Below, piece after piece: positions 25,989 to 35,351 of a stretch of 64,000 nucleotides of DNA. Origin of the DNA: Lysobacter arvi (lineage in GTDB: Bacteria > Pseudomonadota > Gammaproteobacteria > Xanthomonadales > Xanthomonadaceae). Under the pieces are notes generated by a model, which made no database searches, had not been told where the DNA came from, and worked only from the letters and a program-made list of their open reading frames with translations. The DNA lies in assembly GCA_031216755.1 (NCBI GenBank), contig JARUHG010000001.1, positions 372,001 to 436,000 on the forward strand, read 5' to 3'. The position numbers and the translations under genes are program-made. Numbering within the stretch: position 1 is the stretch's first letter; each line of letters starts with the position of its first letter.

Positions 25989-27509
25989 GTGCATCGTTCC
26001 GCCTCCGACCCCGACGCACGCGACTCCTTCGGCGGTCGAGCCCCGGTCCTCGCAAGTCCCGAGGCGTTGGGCGTGTCGCGGACGCTGGCGTGGATCGCGC
26101 TGGCGGGCGTCGCGTTCCAGGCGTTCTTCGCGATCAACGACCTGGGCCGGCACATCCCGAACATGCATCCGGAGTACGGCACGTTCGTGGCGCTGGTCGC
26201 CATGGCGTTCGCCGGCGCCCGACCGTGGCGGGAACTGGCGGCGCACCCGGCGGTTCGCCTGCTCGGCGTGCTGGCCGTCGTCCTGATCCTCCACGCGGCC
26301 TACATCGCCTGGACGCTCCCCGACGTTCGCTGGTCGAACCAGCTCACCGTCGTGGCCAAACTGTTGCGGCTGGGGCTGCAGACCTGCGTCATCGGCTGGT
26401 GGATGTCGGTCCATCCGCCGGCCATCCCCAAGCTGCTCGGCGTGCTGATCCTCGGCCTGCTCGCGGCGGTGCTGTACCACATGCCCTGGAGCGAGATGCC
26501 GGCGATCTGGTCGGGCGAGATGCGCCCGCGATTCGGCATTTCCCAGAACCTGAGCGGCATGATCGCGGCGGTCGGCGGCTGGCTGACGCTTTGCCTGCTG
26601 ATCGGCATCTGGCGCGACTACCCGCTCGGGACGCGGCGCACCGGCCTGCTGGCGCTCGCACTGCTGGCGTTCGCCGGCTGCTTCTGCGTGCTGCTGTTCT
26701 CGCAATCGCGCGGCGCGTGGCTGTCCTTCATGCTGGCCGTGCCGCTGGCGATCATCGGTTACGCCGTCACCCGCGGGCCGCGTCGTCGGCCCCTGCCGTG
26801 GCAGCCGATCCTGCTGGCGTTGCTGGTGTGCGTGATGCTGCTGATCGCGGCGCACCGCATCTTCGCGCTGCGCTTCGACGGTGCGGACCAGCTCATGCCG
26901 GCGTGGGTGGCGTCGTTGGTGGAACCGGACCCGGTGCGGGAGGCGCCGCCGCAGGCTGAGCCCCCGGCGCACGAAGCGCCTCGTCCCGCCGCCGAGGCGG
27001 TCGCGCCGGCGCGAACCGACCCCCTGGCCCTTCCGCCGGACATCGACGGCCTCGACACCGCCATCCCCGGCAACAAGGCCGTCGGCATCCGCATGCTGCT
27101 GTACCGGACGGGCGTGGACCGCTTCCTGGAACGGCCGTGGTTCGGATGGGGACTGGACACGGTTCCGGTCCTGATCCAGCGGGCGCAGCTGCCCACCGGC
27201 GGCGAGCAGTTCGTCCATCTGCACAACGCCTATCTGGACGCGCTGGTCGGCCTGGGCGTGATCGGCGCGGCGCTGCTGTTCGGTGTCTTCGCGATGCTCA
27301 TGCGCGAACTCTGGCTGGCGTGGCGCACGGGGATCGTGTCGACGGCGAGCTTCTGGGGGCTGGCCGGCTGCGTCGGCATCGTGCTGATCGCCAACAACTT
27401 CGATTCGCTGCTGTGGCGCTTCGAATACGCGCGCGCACCACTCGGCCTGCTGTTCGGCTGCTGCATGGCCTATGGCTTGATTCGCGAACGGCGCGCCCGC
27501 GAGGGTTGA
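25989..27509 (+). CDS. O-antigen ligase/polymerase family membrane protein
   Basis: A 506-residue protein read from GTG, with about ten to twelve membrane segments and a Wzy_C/WaaL domain. QSRGAWLSFMLAVPL (about residue 240) and the large periplasmic loop ending in EQFVHLHNAYLDALVGLGVIGAALLFGVF (about 410-440) are the typical conserved parts. The loop also holds an Ala/Pro-rich insert (315-345). The family joins polysaccharide to lipid A core, polymerises O-antigen or glycosylates proteins; no other glycan gene is adjacent, so the substrate is open. It starts 47 bases after aroA; TAGACT near 25943 could be its own -10. Confidence 0.85.
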   Translation: MHRSASDPDARDSFGGRAPVLASPEALGVSRTLAWIALAGVAFQAFFAINDLGRHIPNMHPEYGTFVALVAMAFAGARPWRELAAHPAVRLLGVLAVVLILHAAYIAWTLPDVRWSNQLTVVAKLLRLGLQTCVIGWWMSVHPPAIPKLLGVLILGLLAAVLYHMPWSEMPAIWSGEMRPRFGISQNLSGMIAAVGGWLTLCLLIGIWRDYPLGTRRTGLLALALLAFAGCFCVLLFSQSRGAWLSFMLAVPLAIIGYAVTRGPRRRPLPWQPILLALLVCVMLLIAAHRIFALRFDGADQLMPAWVASLVEPDPVREAPPQAEPPAHEAPRPAAEAVAPARTDPLALPPDIDGLDTAIPGNKAVGIRMLLYRTGVDRFLERPWFGWGLDTVPVLIQRAQLPTGGEQFVHLHNAYLDALVGLGVIGAALLFGVFAMLMRELWLAWRTGIVSTASFWGLAGCVGIVLIANNFDSLLWRFEYARAPLGLLFGCCMAYGLIRERRAREG

Positions 27510-27531
27510 ACGCGTCGTGGCGCGGCGCGCC

Positions 27532-28179
27532 TCAGCGCTGCGCCTGGAACTCGATCGGCACCATCACCGTTCCCGCGGTCGGCTGGCCGCCCTGCAGGGC
27601 GGGACGGAAGCGCCAACGTTTCACGGCGTCCACGGCCGCGCGGTCCAGATGGCGCGAGCCGCTGCTGTTGGCGACACCGACGTCGCTCGGCACGCCGTCC
27701 GGGCCGATCTGCGCCCGCACCAGCACCGTCCCGCTCTCGCCGCGACGCAACGACTGGCTCGGGTAGCGCGGCGCCGGTGTCCGGCCGGCGAGCGGCTCCG
27801 GTCGCGACGCCGGGCCCGCCGGTGCGGGGGCGGCCGGTGCCGGCAGCGTCGGCGGCGGCGCGGCGGGGCGTGTTTCGACCAGACGCGGACGTTCCTCCTC
27901 TTCGCCCGGCATTTCGGCCGACGGGGCGCCCATGCCGCTGGCATTGTCGCGGGCGGCGGGAAGCGGCGCCGGCAACGGCGAGTATCGCGGCGCGTCGGCG
28001 CTCGGTGGCGTGCCGACGCGGAACAGCGCGTCGTCCTTGCGGCCCGTCGACAGCACGAACGCGAACAGCACCAGGCCTGCGACGAAGGCGAGCAACACCC
28101 ACAGGAACGATCGTCCCGCAGGCACCCAGCGGCCCAGGTCGAAGGCGGGACGATGCGGCGCGGGAGCGGAGGTCGACAT
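27532..28179 (-). CDS. TonB family protein (energy transducer-like)
   Basis: A 215-residue protein with a cytoplasmic N-tail, one membrane segment (FLWVLLAFVAGLVLFAFVLST, residues 24-44), a Pro/Ala-rich periplasmic spacer (60-130) and a C-terminal TonB domain (RYPSQSLRRGESGTVLVRAQIGPDGVPSDVGVANSSGSRHLDRAAVDAVKRWRF). It should couple the inner-membrane proton gradient to outer-membrane transport or act as a TonB paralogue; no ExbBD genes are nearby. It converges with the O-antigen ligase gene. Confidence 0.85.
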   Translation of the reverse strand: MSTSAPAPHRPAFDLGRWVPAGRSFLWVLLAFVAGLVLFAFVLSTGRKDDALFRVGTPPSADAPRYSPLPAPLPAARDNASGMGAPSAEMPGEEEERPRLVETRPAAPPPTLPAPAAPAPAGPASRPEPLAGRTPAPRYPSQSLRRGESGTVLVRAQIGPDGVPSDVGVANSSGSRHLDRAAVDAVKRWRFRPALQGGQPTAGTVMVPIEFQAQR

Positions 28180-28185
28180 GCGTGA

Positions 28186-29610
<1,425 letters not shown>

Positions 29611-29747
29611 CGATTCTTTTTCCCTTGTCCTCACGGGAGAAGGTGCACGCAGGGCCGATGAGGGGCAACGGAGTGACAGCGGTACGTTACCTGTGCAGTG
29701 AGGCCTGCTGGTCGTCCTGGCTCGATGCGCCGTTACCCTCACCCCAA
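29611..29747. repeat. Composite intergenic repeat region after serS
   Basis: The spacer contains a CTCACGGGAGAAGGTGCACG...GATGAGGGGC segment (about 29633-29672), a form repeatedly seen in xanthomonad intergenic DNA. It runs into the 23-bp palindrome at 29748. No coding frame here looks real. It probably covers the serS transcript end. Confidence 0.45.
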
Positions 29748-29770
29748 CCCCTCTCCCGAGGGGAGAGGGG
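29748..29770. repeat. 23-bp palindromic intergenic repeat, copy 2
   Basis: Identical over all 23 bases to 3161-3183 (arms CCCCTCTCCC and GGGAGAGGGG, loop GAG). It is preceded by CCCTCACCCCAA and followed by CTAACTCT. It sits between two genes pointing toward each other and may help terminate serS transcription. Confidence 0.75.
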
Positions 29771-29803
29771 CTAACTCTGGTGAGCCGTCTCAATCCGACC
29801 CAC

Positions 29804-29832
29804 AAAAAAACGGGCCCGCACAGCGGGCCCGT
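29804..29832 (-). terminator. Rho-independent terminator of azoR
   Basis: A 9-base stem (CGGGCCCGC paired with GCGGGCCCG) with an ACA loop. Read on the minus strand it is followed by seven T residues, a classical intrinsic terminator 63 bases after the azoR stop. Confidence 0.85.
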
Positions 29833-29894
29833 TCGCGTTTGCCGGCTCAAGCGGGGAGGGGTTGGCCGGTGGCGCGCCTCCGAGGTGCCTGGAT

Positions 29895-30476
29895 TCAGGC
29901 AGCCTTCGCAAGAGGCGAACGGATCGACGCGTGCGCGGCGGCCAGCGCATCGGCGCGATGCTGCGGCGAGTACGCCACGCCCTCGGCGCGGACGATCTCC
30001 AGGTCCGTGATGCCGATGAAGCCGAACACCTGGCGCAGGTAGGCCTCCTGGAAGTCCGCCGGGCTCGCGTCGCCGTACTGGCCGCCGCGACCGCTGACGA
30101 TGATCACCTGCTTGCCGCCGGCCAGGCCTTCCGGACCCGCTTCGGTGTAGCGGAAGGTGCGCCCGGCGATCGCGACGCGGTCGATCCACGCCTTGAGCGT
30201 CGAGGGAATGCTGAAGTTGTAAAACGGCGCGCCGATCACCACTACATCGGCAGACAGGAATTGTTGCAGCGTCGCTTCATCCGCTTCGGCCTGGGCCGCG
30301 TCCGCCTTGGCCAGGGAACGGCCGGTCAGGTGGGGCAGGGGTTCGGCGTCGAGATCGCGATATTCGACCGTCAGGTCGCCGTGGGCGTCCTGCCAGCGGG
30401 CCACGACGGCCGCGGTCAGTTCGCGGGTAATCGACTGGGTGCCAAGGGCACTGGAATCCAGATGCAGGAGCTTCAT
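29895..30476 (-). CDS. azoR: FMN-dependent NADH-azoreductase
   Basis: A 193-residue flavodoxin-fold enzyme that reduces azo dyes and quinones with NADH. MKLLHLDSSALGTQSITRELT binds the FMN phosphate, DVVVIGAPFYNFSIPSTLKAWIDRV is the family core motif, and IIVSGRGGQYG closes the flavin site. It is divergent from a LysR regulator that probably controls it, with 114 bases between starts. A strong terminator follows. Confidence 0.93.
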   Translation of the reverse strand: MKLLHLDSSALGTQSITRELTAAVVARWQDAHGDLTVEYRDLDAEPLPHLTGRSLAKADAAQAEADEATLQQFLSADVVVIGAPFYNFSIPSTLKAWIDRVAIAGRTFRYTEAGPEGLAGGKQVIIVSGRGGQYGDASPADFQEAYLRQVFGFIGITDLEIVRAEGVAYSPQHRADALAAAHASIRSPLAKAA

Positions 30477-30590
30477 GATGGGCCTCGAATGGAACGGTCG
30501 GCGGGGTTGCCGGGTCGGGGACCAATCTAGGTCGTTGCGGTAATGGGATAAATCTGGTCAACTATCACTAACTGTTCTGGAATTGGAATT
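30477..30590. promoter_or_regulatory. Divergent promoter region of azoR and the LysR gene
   Basis: This 114-base spacer includes the only clearly AT-richer patch nearby, GATAAATCTGGTCAACTATC followed by ACTAACTG (about 30547-30574), where a LysR-type regulator would be expected to bind. The usual T-N11-A type half-sites can be drawn in several ways, so I do not fix the operator. Confidence 0.5.
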
Positions 30591-31610
30591 ATGGCCATGC
30601 AGGACCTGAACGACCTTTACTACTTCGCCATGGTCGTCGAGCACGGCGGCTTCGCCGCAGCCGAACGCGCGCTCGGCATCCCGAAGTCCCGCCTGAGCCG
30701 CCGGATCAGCCAGCTGGAGACCGACCTGGGCGTGCGCCTGCTGCAGCGTTCGACGCGCCGCTTCGCCGTCACCGACGTCGGCAACAGCGTGTACCGGCAT
30801 GCGCAGTCGATGCTGGCCGAAGCGCAGGCCGCGCACGAGGTCGTCGATCGCCTCAGCGCCGAGCCGCGCGGCGTGATCCGCGTCAGCGTGCCGGTCGGCA
30901 TGGCGCAGCAGCAGATGCCCAAGCTGCTGCCGGAATTCCTGGCGCGTTTCCCGCAGGTGCGCGTGCAACTGCTGGTGAGCAACCGTCGCGTCGACATCAT
31001 CAACGAAGGCATCGACGTCGCCTTGCGCGTGCGCTCGAAGCTCGACGACGACGGTAGCCTGGTGATGCGCAGCTTCGGGCAGATCCAGGAATTGCTGGTC
31101 GCCAGTCCCGATTACCTCAAGCGCATGGGCCGCCCGAAGAACCCGGACGAACTGGCCGACCACGTCACCCTGAGCATGAGCGAGGACGACGCCCGCCAGC
31201 GCTGGGAACTGCACGGCCCCGACGGCGACGTGCGCCGCGTCGAACTCAAGCCGCGCGTGATGGGTTTCGATTTCCCGATGCTGATGCAGCTGGCGCAACA
31301 GGGCGTGGGCATCACGCTGCTGCCGGAGACCATCTGCGCCGAAGCCGTGCGCCGCGGCGAACTGGAAGTCGTGCTGCCCGACTGGCGCCTGCCGCAGGGC
31401 ATCTTCCACGCGGTGTTCGCCTCGCGCCGCGGCCTGCTGCCGGCCGTGCGCGTCTTCATCGACTTCATCGCCGAGAAAGCCCCGGGTCTGGTCGAATCCG
31501 CGCGCCTGCAGTGCAGCGAGATCAAGGGCAAGCCGTGCCCGGAGGACATCGCGAAGCTTTCTCCGGCGACGGCCGCCGCGCCGGCGCCCCGCATCGTCAC
31601 CGAGGCGTGA
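30591..31610 (+). CDS. LysR family transcriptional regulator
   Basis: A 339-residue regulator. The N-terminal winged helix-turn-helix is DLNDLYYFAMVVEHGGFAAAERALGIPKSRLSRRISQLETDLGVRLLQRSTRRFAVTDVG. The substrate-binding domain spans about 90-300 (GVIRVSVPVGMAQQQMPKLLPEFLARFPQVRVQLLVSNR). A C-terminal tail of ~40 residues is longer than usual and includes a cysteine pair. Its divergent position next to azoR suggests redox or quinone-responsive control of the reductase, as for QhuR/YodB-type systems; this is inference. Two alternative starts (MAM) are 6 bases apart. Confidence 0.9.
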   Translation: MAMQDLNDLYYFAMVVEHGGFAAAERALGIPKSRLSRRISQLETDLGVRLLQRSTRRFAVTDVGNSVYRHAQSMLAEAQAAHEVVDRLSAEPRGVIRVSVPVGMAQQQMPKLLPEFLARFPQVRVQLLVSNRRVDIINEGIDVALRVRSKLDDDGSLVMRSFGQIQELLVASPDYLKRMGRPKNPDELADHVTLSMSEDDARQRWELHGPDGDVRRVELKPRVMGFDFPMLMQLAQQGVGITLLPETICAEAVRRGELEVVLPDWRLPQGIFHAVFASRRGLLPAVRVFIDFIAEKAPGLVESARLQCSEIKGKPCPEDIAKLSPATAAAPAPRIVTEA

Positions 31611-31614
31611 GAGA

Positions 31615-31641
31615 ATGCGGCCCGCACCACGCGGGCCGCAT
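31615..31641 (+). terminator. Hairpin terminator after the LysR gene
   Basis: An 11-base perfect stem (ATGCGGCCCGC with GCGGGCCGCAT) and a 5-base loop, starting 5 bases after the stop. The following CGTTC is a poor T tract, so termination may be partial. Confidence 0.6.
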
Positions 31642-31724
31642 CGTTCAGGGCCCCGTGAGCCCGGGGAACCGGGTCGCGATCGCCGTGCAACGCGGCACCG
31701 GTGCGAGGCGGATCACGCCACAAC

Positions 31725-31814
31725 GGAGAGATGGCCGAGTGGTTTAAGGCAGCGGTCTTGAAAACCGCCGAAGGGTCAAACCTTCCGTGGGTTCGAATCC
31801 CACTCTCTCCGCCA
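31725..31814 (+). tRNA. tRNA-Ser (anticodon UGA)
   Basis: A 90-base class II tRNA with the CCA encoded. The acceptor stem pairs GGAGAGA with TCTCTCC and the discriminator base is G. The anticodon stem GCGGT/ACCGC holds loop CTTGAAA with TGA at 31759-31761. A long variable arm follows (GAAGGGTCAAACCTTC) and the T-arm is GTGGGTTCGAATCCCAC. It reads UCA and other UCN serine codons. Confidence 0.98.
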
Positions 31815-31941
31815 CTTCCATCCCTTCGAGTGCGCAGGTTTTTGCAGTCGCCTGCATGGAGCCTGCCGCTTGTGCCGTCGTTGTCGCCTGGTGCGGCCTC
31901 GCCTCGAAGAGCGTCGCGCTTTGCGCCATGGATGGGCGATG

Positions 31942-32829
31942 TCATGCACTCCGCGACGGCCCGATGCGGTAATCCGTCGGCGCGATTCCGAAACAGCGCT
32001 TGAACGCGCGGCTGAAGGCGGGTTCGGAATCGTAGCCGACGCGCTGCGCGATCTGCGAAACGCGCAGCCGGGTGGAGGTGAGCATGTCGGCGGCCAGTTG
32101 CATGCGCCAGCGGGCGAGATAACGCATCGGCGGTTCGCCGAGGGTTTCGACGAAACGCTGGGACAGTCCCGAGCGCGACTGGTTGAGCTGGTGCGCCAGT
32201 GTTTCCACGCTCCAGTCCCTGGCCGGTTGCGCATGCAGCAGCCCGAGTGCGCGCCTGACGACCGGGTCGTCCAGCGCTTTGGCCAAGCGGCCGGATTCGG
32301 GGCCGGCGGTGATCAGCCAGTGTCGCAACGACCAGACGAACAGCAGGTCGACCAGCCGCGACAGCATCACCGAACTGCCCAGCGAGGGGCGATCGGCTTC
32401 GAGGCGGATCGCGGCCAATGTCACCGATAGCCATTCCTTCGGGCTTTCGGGAAATCCGGCGGGCGGTTGTCCCGCACCGGGCACGTGCAGCAGCGCGGGA
32501 AGCGCGTCGGCCAGCAGCTTTCCACCGGCTCCCTCAAGGCGGAACTCGCAGGTCGTGACGCGTGGACGCACTGCATCGTCGGCTACGCATTCGATGCGGT
32601 GCCAGCCGCCGCGCGGCAGCACGACCAGATCGCCGGACGACACATGCAACCGGTGTCCTTCTGCATGCAGACGGCAGGCGGCGTCTTCGACAAAGTGGAA
32701 ACACGCCGAGATTCCCGTGAAATCCTGCGGTTGCGCGAACCGGAACATACGCGTGGCGGTGCTTCCGCCACGTACGCGCGCGGATTCGAACAGATCAAGG
32801 AGCGCGTCGGCATCGTGGCGTTTCGGCAT
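31942..32829 (-). CDS. AraC family transcriptional regulator with cupin sensor domain
   Basis: A 295-residue regulator. The N-terminal cupin (Cupin_6 type, residues 5-190) contains HRLHVSSGDLVVLPRGGWHRI. Two helix-turn-helix motifs lie at the C-terminus (VETLAHQLNQSRSGLSQRFVETLG and RVSQIAQRVGYDSEPAFSRAFKRCFGIAPTDYR). Regulators of this kind commonly control a divergent oxidoreductase or hydrolase gene, and here an alpha/beta hydrolase starts 83 bases away on the other strand. Confidence 0.93.
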   Translation of the reverse strand: MPKRHDADALLDLFESARVRGGSTATRMFRFAQPQDFTGISACFHFVEDAACRLHAEGHRLHVSSGDLVVLPRGGWHRIECVADDAVRPRVTTCEFRLEGAGGKLLADALPALLHVPGAGQPPAGFPESPKEWLSVTLAAIRLEADRPSLGSSVMLSRLVDLLFVWSLRHWLITAGPESGRLAKALDDPVVRRALGLLHAQPARDWSVETLAHQLNQSRSGLSQRFVETLGEPPMRYLARWRMQLAADMLTSTRLRVSQIAQRVGYDSEPAFSRAFKRCFGIAPTDYRIGPSRSA

Positions 32830-32912
32830 GGCGATCTGGTGTTTGGGGCAATCCGTCGTTGGCGGCTCGTCCTAAAGTGCCGCCACGTTCCCTCGATCCG
32901 GAGAATACCGAC

Positions 32913-33605
32913 ATGACCAAGCCTGCTGTGGTTCTCGTCCATGGCTTCTGGGGTGGCGCTACGCATTGGGCCAAGGTGATCCTCGAACTCAAGCGGCTGG
33001 GTTACGACGACCTGCATGCGGTGGAGAACCCACTGACGTCGCTGGCCGACGATGCCGAACGCACCCGCAAGATGGTGGCGCAGATCGACGGCCCGGTCGT
33101 GCTGGTCGGACATTCCTATGGCGGCGCCGTCATCAGCCAGGCGGGCAATCTGCCCAATGTCGCCGCGCTGGTTTACATCGCCGCCTTCGCGCCCGATGCG
33201 GGCGAAAGCCCGGGGGCCATCACGCAGCAGCATCCGCCGGCCGCAGTGGCCAGCATCGCGCCGGATAGCGACGGGTATCTGTGGATCAGGCGCGACGCCT
33301 TCCATGAAAGCTTCTGCGCGGATCTCGATTCGGTCGACGCGTTGATCATGGCCGTGACGCAGAAGGCGCCACTCGCAGGCACGTTCGGCGACAACGTCAC
33401 CGATCCGGCGTGGAAGCACAAGCCGAGCTGGTACCAGATCTCCAGCCAGGACCGGATGATCGCGCCGGAGAACCAGCAACGGATGGCAGCGCGCATGAAG
33501 CCGAGCAGGACCATCACGTTGGACGCGAGCCACGCGTCGCTGGCATCGCGCGCTGCCGAAGTCGCCGCGTTGATCGACGAGGCGGCGAAGGCAACCACAC
33601 GTTGA
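32913..33605 (+). CDS. Alpha/beta hydrolase
   Basis: A 230-residue cytoplasmic alpha/beta hydrolase. VVLVHGFWGGATHW forms the oxyanion region, the nucleophile elbow is GHSYGG with Ser68, and a C-terminal histidine in DASHASLASRA completes the triad. WYQISSQDRMIAPENQQRMAARM matches the family with salicylate-esterase/EstC-like relatives. The ATG is 9 bases after CCGGAG. Its likely regulator is the divergent AraC-type gene. The substrate is unknown. Confidence 0.88.
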   Translation: MTKPAVVLVHGFWGGATHWAKVILELKRLGYDDLHAVENPLTSLADDAERTRKMVAQIDGPVVLVGHSYGGAVISQAGNLPNVAALVYIAAFAPDAGESPGAITQQHPPAAVASIAPDSDGYLWIRRDAFHESFCADLDSVDALIMAVTQKAPLAGTFGDNVTDPAWKHKPSWYQISSQDRMIAPENQQRMAARMKPSRTITLDASHASLASRAAEVAALIDEAAKATTR

Positions 33606-34075
33606 TCGCAAGGCGGAACCAGATGGTCGGGCTCCGGCTTGGTGCTCGACCGTCTGCATCCGCGCCATCCGCTCGCGCCGTCATGACGTGCGCGACGGCG
33701 ACGAGAGGGGAGCGGGGATCCGCAGGGGCAATCGGCGCTGGACGCTCAGCGCCTTCCGGCATCGAGGACGCTTCAGCACATGGAGCGCGATCGCCCGCGA
33801 CCTGCGACGATCATGCCGTGACGTGAACAGGCATGCGCCCGGCACGGCGGTGCTATCCGCGCTACACTGCGGTTCCGCCAGCCTTCTGGCGTTCTCCGGC
33901 GCGACGCGCCTGTCCCCGCTACCGCACCGCAAGGCCTTCGTCGCCGACGATGGCCGGTCAACGCTTCACTTCACGGCGATTTCCCGCTCCAGGTGGCACA
34001 AGTGAAGCGCGCGTGCGCCTTCACCGCCGCTCCCTCAGCCTGACCTCCCGCGTTCCCCCAGGAGTCGCACCCCCG
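33606..34075. other. Intergenic region without a recognisable gene
   Basis: These 470 bases are among the emptiest in the window. No frame on either strand has recognisable features. A small hairpin GCCAG-CCTT-CTGGC lies near 33880, just after GCTACACT (about 33850), which could be a -10-like element for the YkgJ-type gene. A long untranslated leader or a non-coding RNA cannot be excluded. Confidence 0.35.
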
Positions 34076-34420
34076 ATGCCAGATCGACAACGAAGCGCCA
34101 CGCAGCAGCCCACGCCCGAGCCGACGGCGGCGGACTGTGCGCGGTGCGACGCGGTCTGCTGCCGGCTGACGGTCGTCGTGCAACCCGAGGACCGCATACC
34201 GTCGCACCTGACCACCGAGCTGGTCGCCGGCCTGCGCGTCATGGCCAAGGATGAGGACGGCTGGTGCGTGGCGATGGACAGCGCCCGCATGAATTGCGGC
34301 ATCTACGAAGGCCGCCCCGACGTGTGCCGCCGTTTCGCGATGGCGGGCCCGTACTGCAATGCGATCCGCAGCGAATACGCGCACGAAGGAGCGCGCGCGA
34401 TCGAGCTCGTCCTTCAATGA
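34076..34420 (+). CDS. YkgJ family cysteine cluster protein
   Basis: A 114-residue protein with the cysteine pattern CARCDAVCC near the N-terminus, then WC, NCGIYEGRPDVCRRF and YC. That is the Zn/Fe-chelating YkgJ (CxxCxxxCC) family. A metal-binding role is probable; the physiological partner is unknown. AGGAG sits 11 bases before the ATG. The small gene at 34446 begins 25 bases downstream and may share the transcript. Confidence 0.85.
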   Translation: MPDRQRSATQQPTPEPTAADCARCDAVCCRLTVVVQPEDRIPSHLTTELVAGLRVMAKDEDGWCVAMDSARMNCGIYEGRPDVCRRFAMAGPYCNAIRSEYAHEGARAIELVLQ

Positions 34421-34445
34421 TCCATCACCCACCGGAGGCACACCC

Positions 34446-34676
34446 ATGTCCACCTATCGTCCGCACGGGGCGAACGGCTACACCACGTCTCCCTTCGGCA
34501 AGCCATCGCCCGACAAGGCGGTGACCCACGAACGGATCGCCGCCGACATGGCCGCTTTCAGCAAGGCCGGCGGACAAGTGGAAATCCTCGGCGTGACGCC
34601 GCTTCGCCGGAAGCCCGAGAAATCCGTCGTGGCGTCCGGCCTAGCGTCCGCGAAGAAGCCTGCGTCCACCAAATAA
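34446..34676 (+). CDS. Small hypothetical protein
   Basis: A 76-residue basic protein (MSTYRPHGANGYTTSPFGKPSPDKAVTHERIAADMAAFSKAGGQVEILGVTPLRR) with no recognised domain. It is preceded by a strong Shine-Dalgarno (CCGGAGG). The composition suggests a mostly disordered protein with one amphipathic helix in the middle. It lies between the YkgJ gene and a Lys-rich small gene. Confidence 0.6.
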   Translation: MSTYRPHGANGYTTSPFGKPSPDKAVTHERIAADMAAFSKAGGQVEILGVTPLRRKPEKSVVASGLASAKKPASTK

Positions 34677-34742
34677 CACGCGCGCCACGAGCAACATCGC
34701 AGCGCTGCATGATTCCAACCCCGCACAGAGCGAGATAGTCAC

Positions 34743-34898
34743 TTGCCCAAGCCCAACTACTCATTCGAAAAACGCCAGCGCGAGATCGCGAAGAAGAAGC
34801 AGCAGGACGAAAAGGCCGCGAAGAAGGCCGCCGCCCGCGAGGCCAACAAGCCCGCCGTGCCGAATGGCGGGCGCGATCCGCAGAGCGGACAAAACTAG
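34743..34898 (+). CDS. Lysine-rich small conserved protein, TTG start
   Basis: A 51-residue protein read from TTG: PKPNYSFEKRQREIAKKKQQ then a Lys/Ala-rich helix and an NGGRDPQSGQN tail. Short proteins with the YSFEKRQRE-Lys pattern are common unannotated genes in Pseudomonas and Xanthomonas relatives, which supports this frame despite the rare start codon and the absence of a clear Shine-Dalgarno. It is strongly positively charged, so nucleic-acid or ribosome contact is plausible but unproven. Confidence 0.6.
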   Translation: MPKPNYSFEKRQREIAKKKQQDEKAAKKAAAREANKPAVPNGGRDPQSGQN

Positions 34899-35126
34899 CG
34901 CGGCGAACGTTTTCCGCTGACTCGAAGCGAGCGAGAGCGCACGGCGTCGCGACAGGCACGAGCTGCGCGACGAAGGCGTGTGCTCCAGTGGCACGCCGGA
35001 CGGAGTCAGCAGCTCGCGCGGCACGCTCTCGTTGGAACGCGTCGCTGGCCGCGGACTAAATGCGCGCCGCTTCCACCCGAAAGTCCCGCCCGCGCCTGCC
35101 GATATCCCGGGCGAGGAGGCAGGAAC

Positions 35127-35351
35127 ATGACCGATACCTTTCCCAGCAGGCGCCAGTTGATCATGGGCGTCCTGGCGATCGCATCGTTGGCGGTGCTGGG
35201 CTCGATCGCGGTCGAGGCGCTTGCGGTGGACGAATGCCGTTCGGCCGTCTCGCACGCAACCACGCCGTACAAGCTGGAAAAGGCGTTGCGCAGCGCCACG
35301 TGCGAGGAAGCGCGCGGCGCGCGGGTGTCCGCGCCGTGGATGCGCGACTAG
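35127..35351 (+). CDS. Small membrane-anchored or exported hypothetical protein
   Basis: A 74-residue protein with one hydrophobic segment (LIMGVLAIASLAVLGSIAVEALA, residues 11-33), which may be a signal peptide or anchor. A short domain with two cysteines (DECRS...SATCEEAR) follows and could form a disulfide in the periplasm. GAGGAGG lies upstream of the ATG. The family is not recognised. The stop overlaps the convergent TauE/SafE gene by 4 bases. Confidence 0.6.
   Translation: MTDTFPSRRQLIMGVLAIASLAVLGSIAVEALAVDECRSAVSHATTPYKLEKALRSATCEEARGARVSAPWMRD

Noticed and set aside
33991..34005. Sigma-54-like TGGCACAAGTGAAGC before the YkgJ gene
   Set aside because: The -12 TTGC is missing (AAGC), so it does not meet the GG-N10-GC with TTGC requirement.
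33606..34075. Possible small genes or riboswitch in the 470-base gap
   Set aside because: No frame has a credible start site and domain, and I could not draw a known riboswitch fold; left as an unexplained region.
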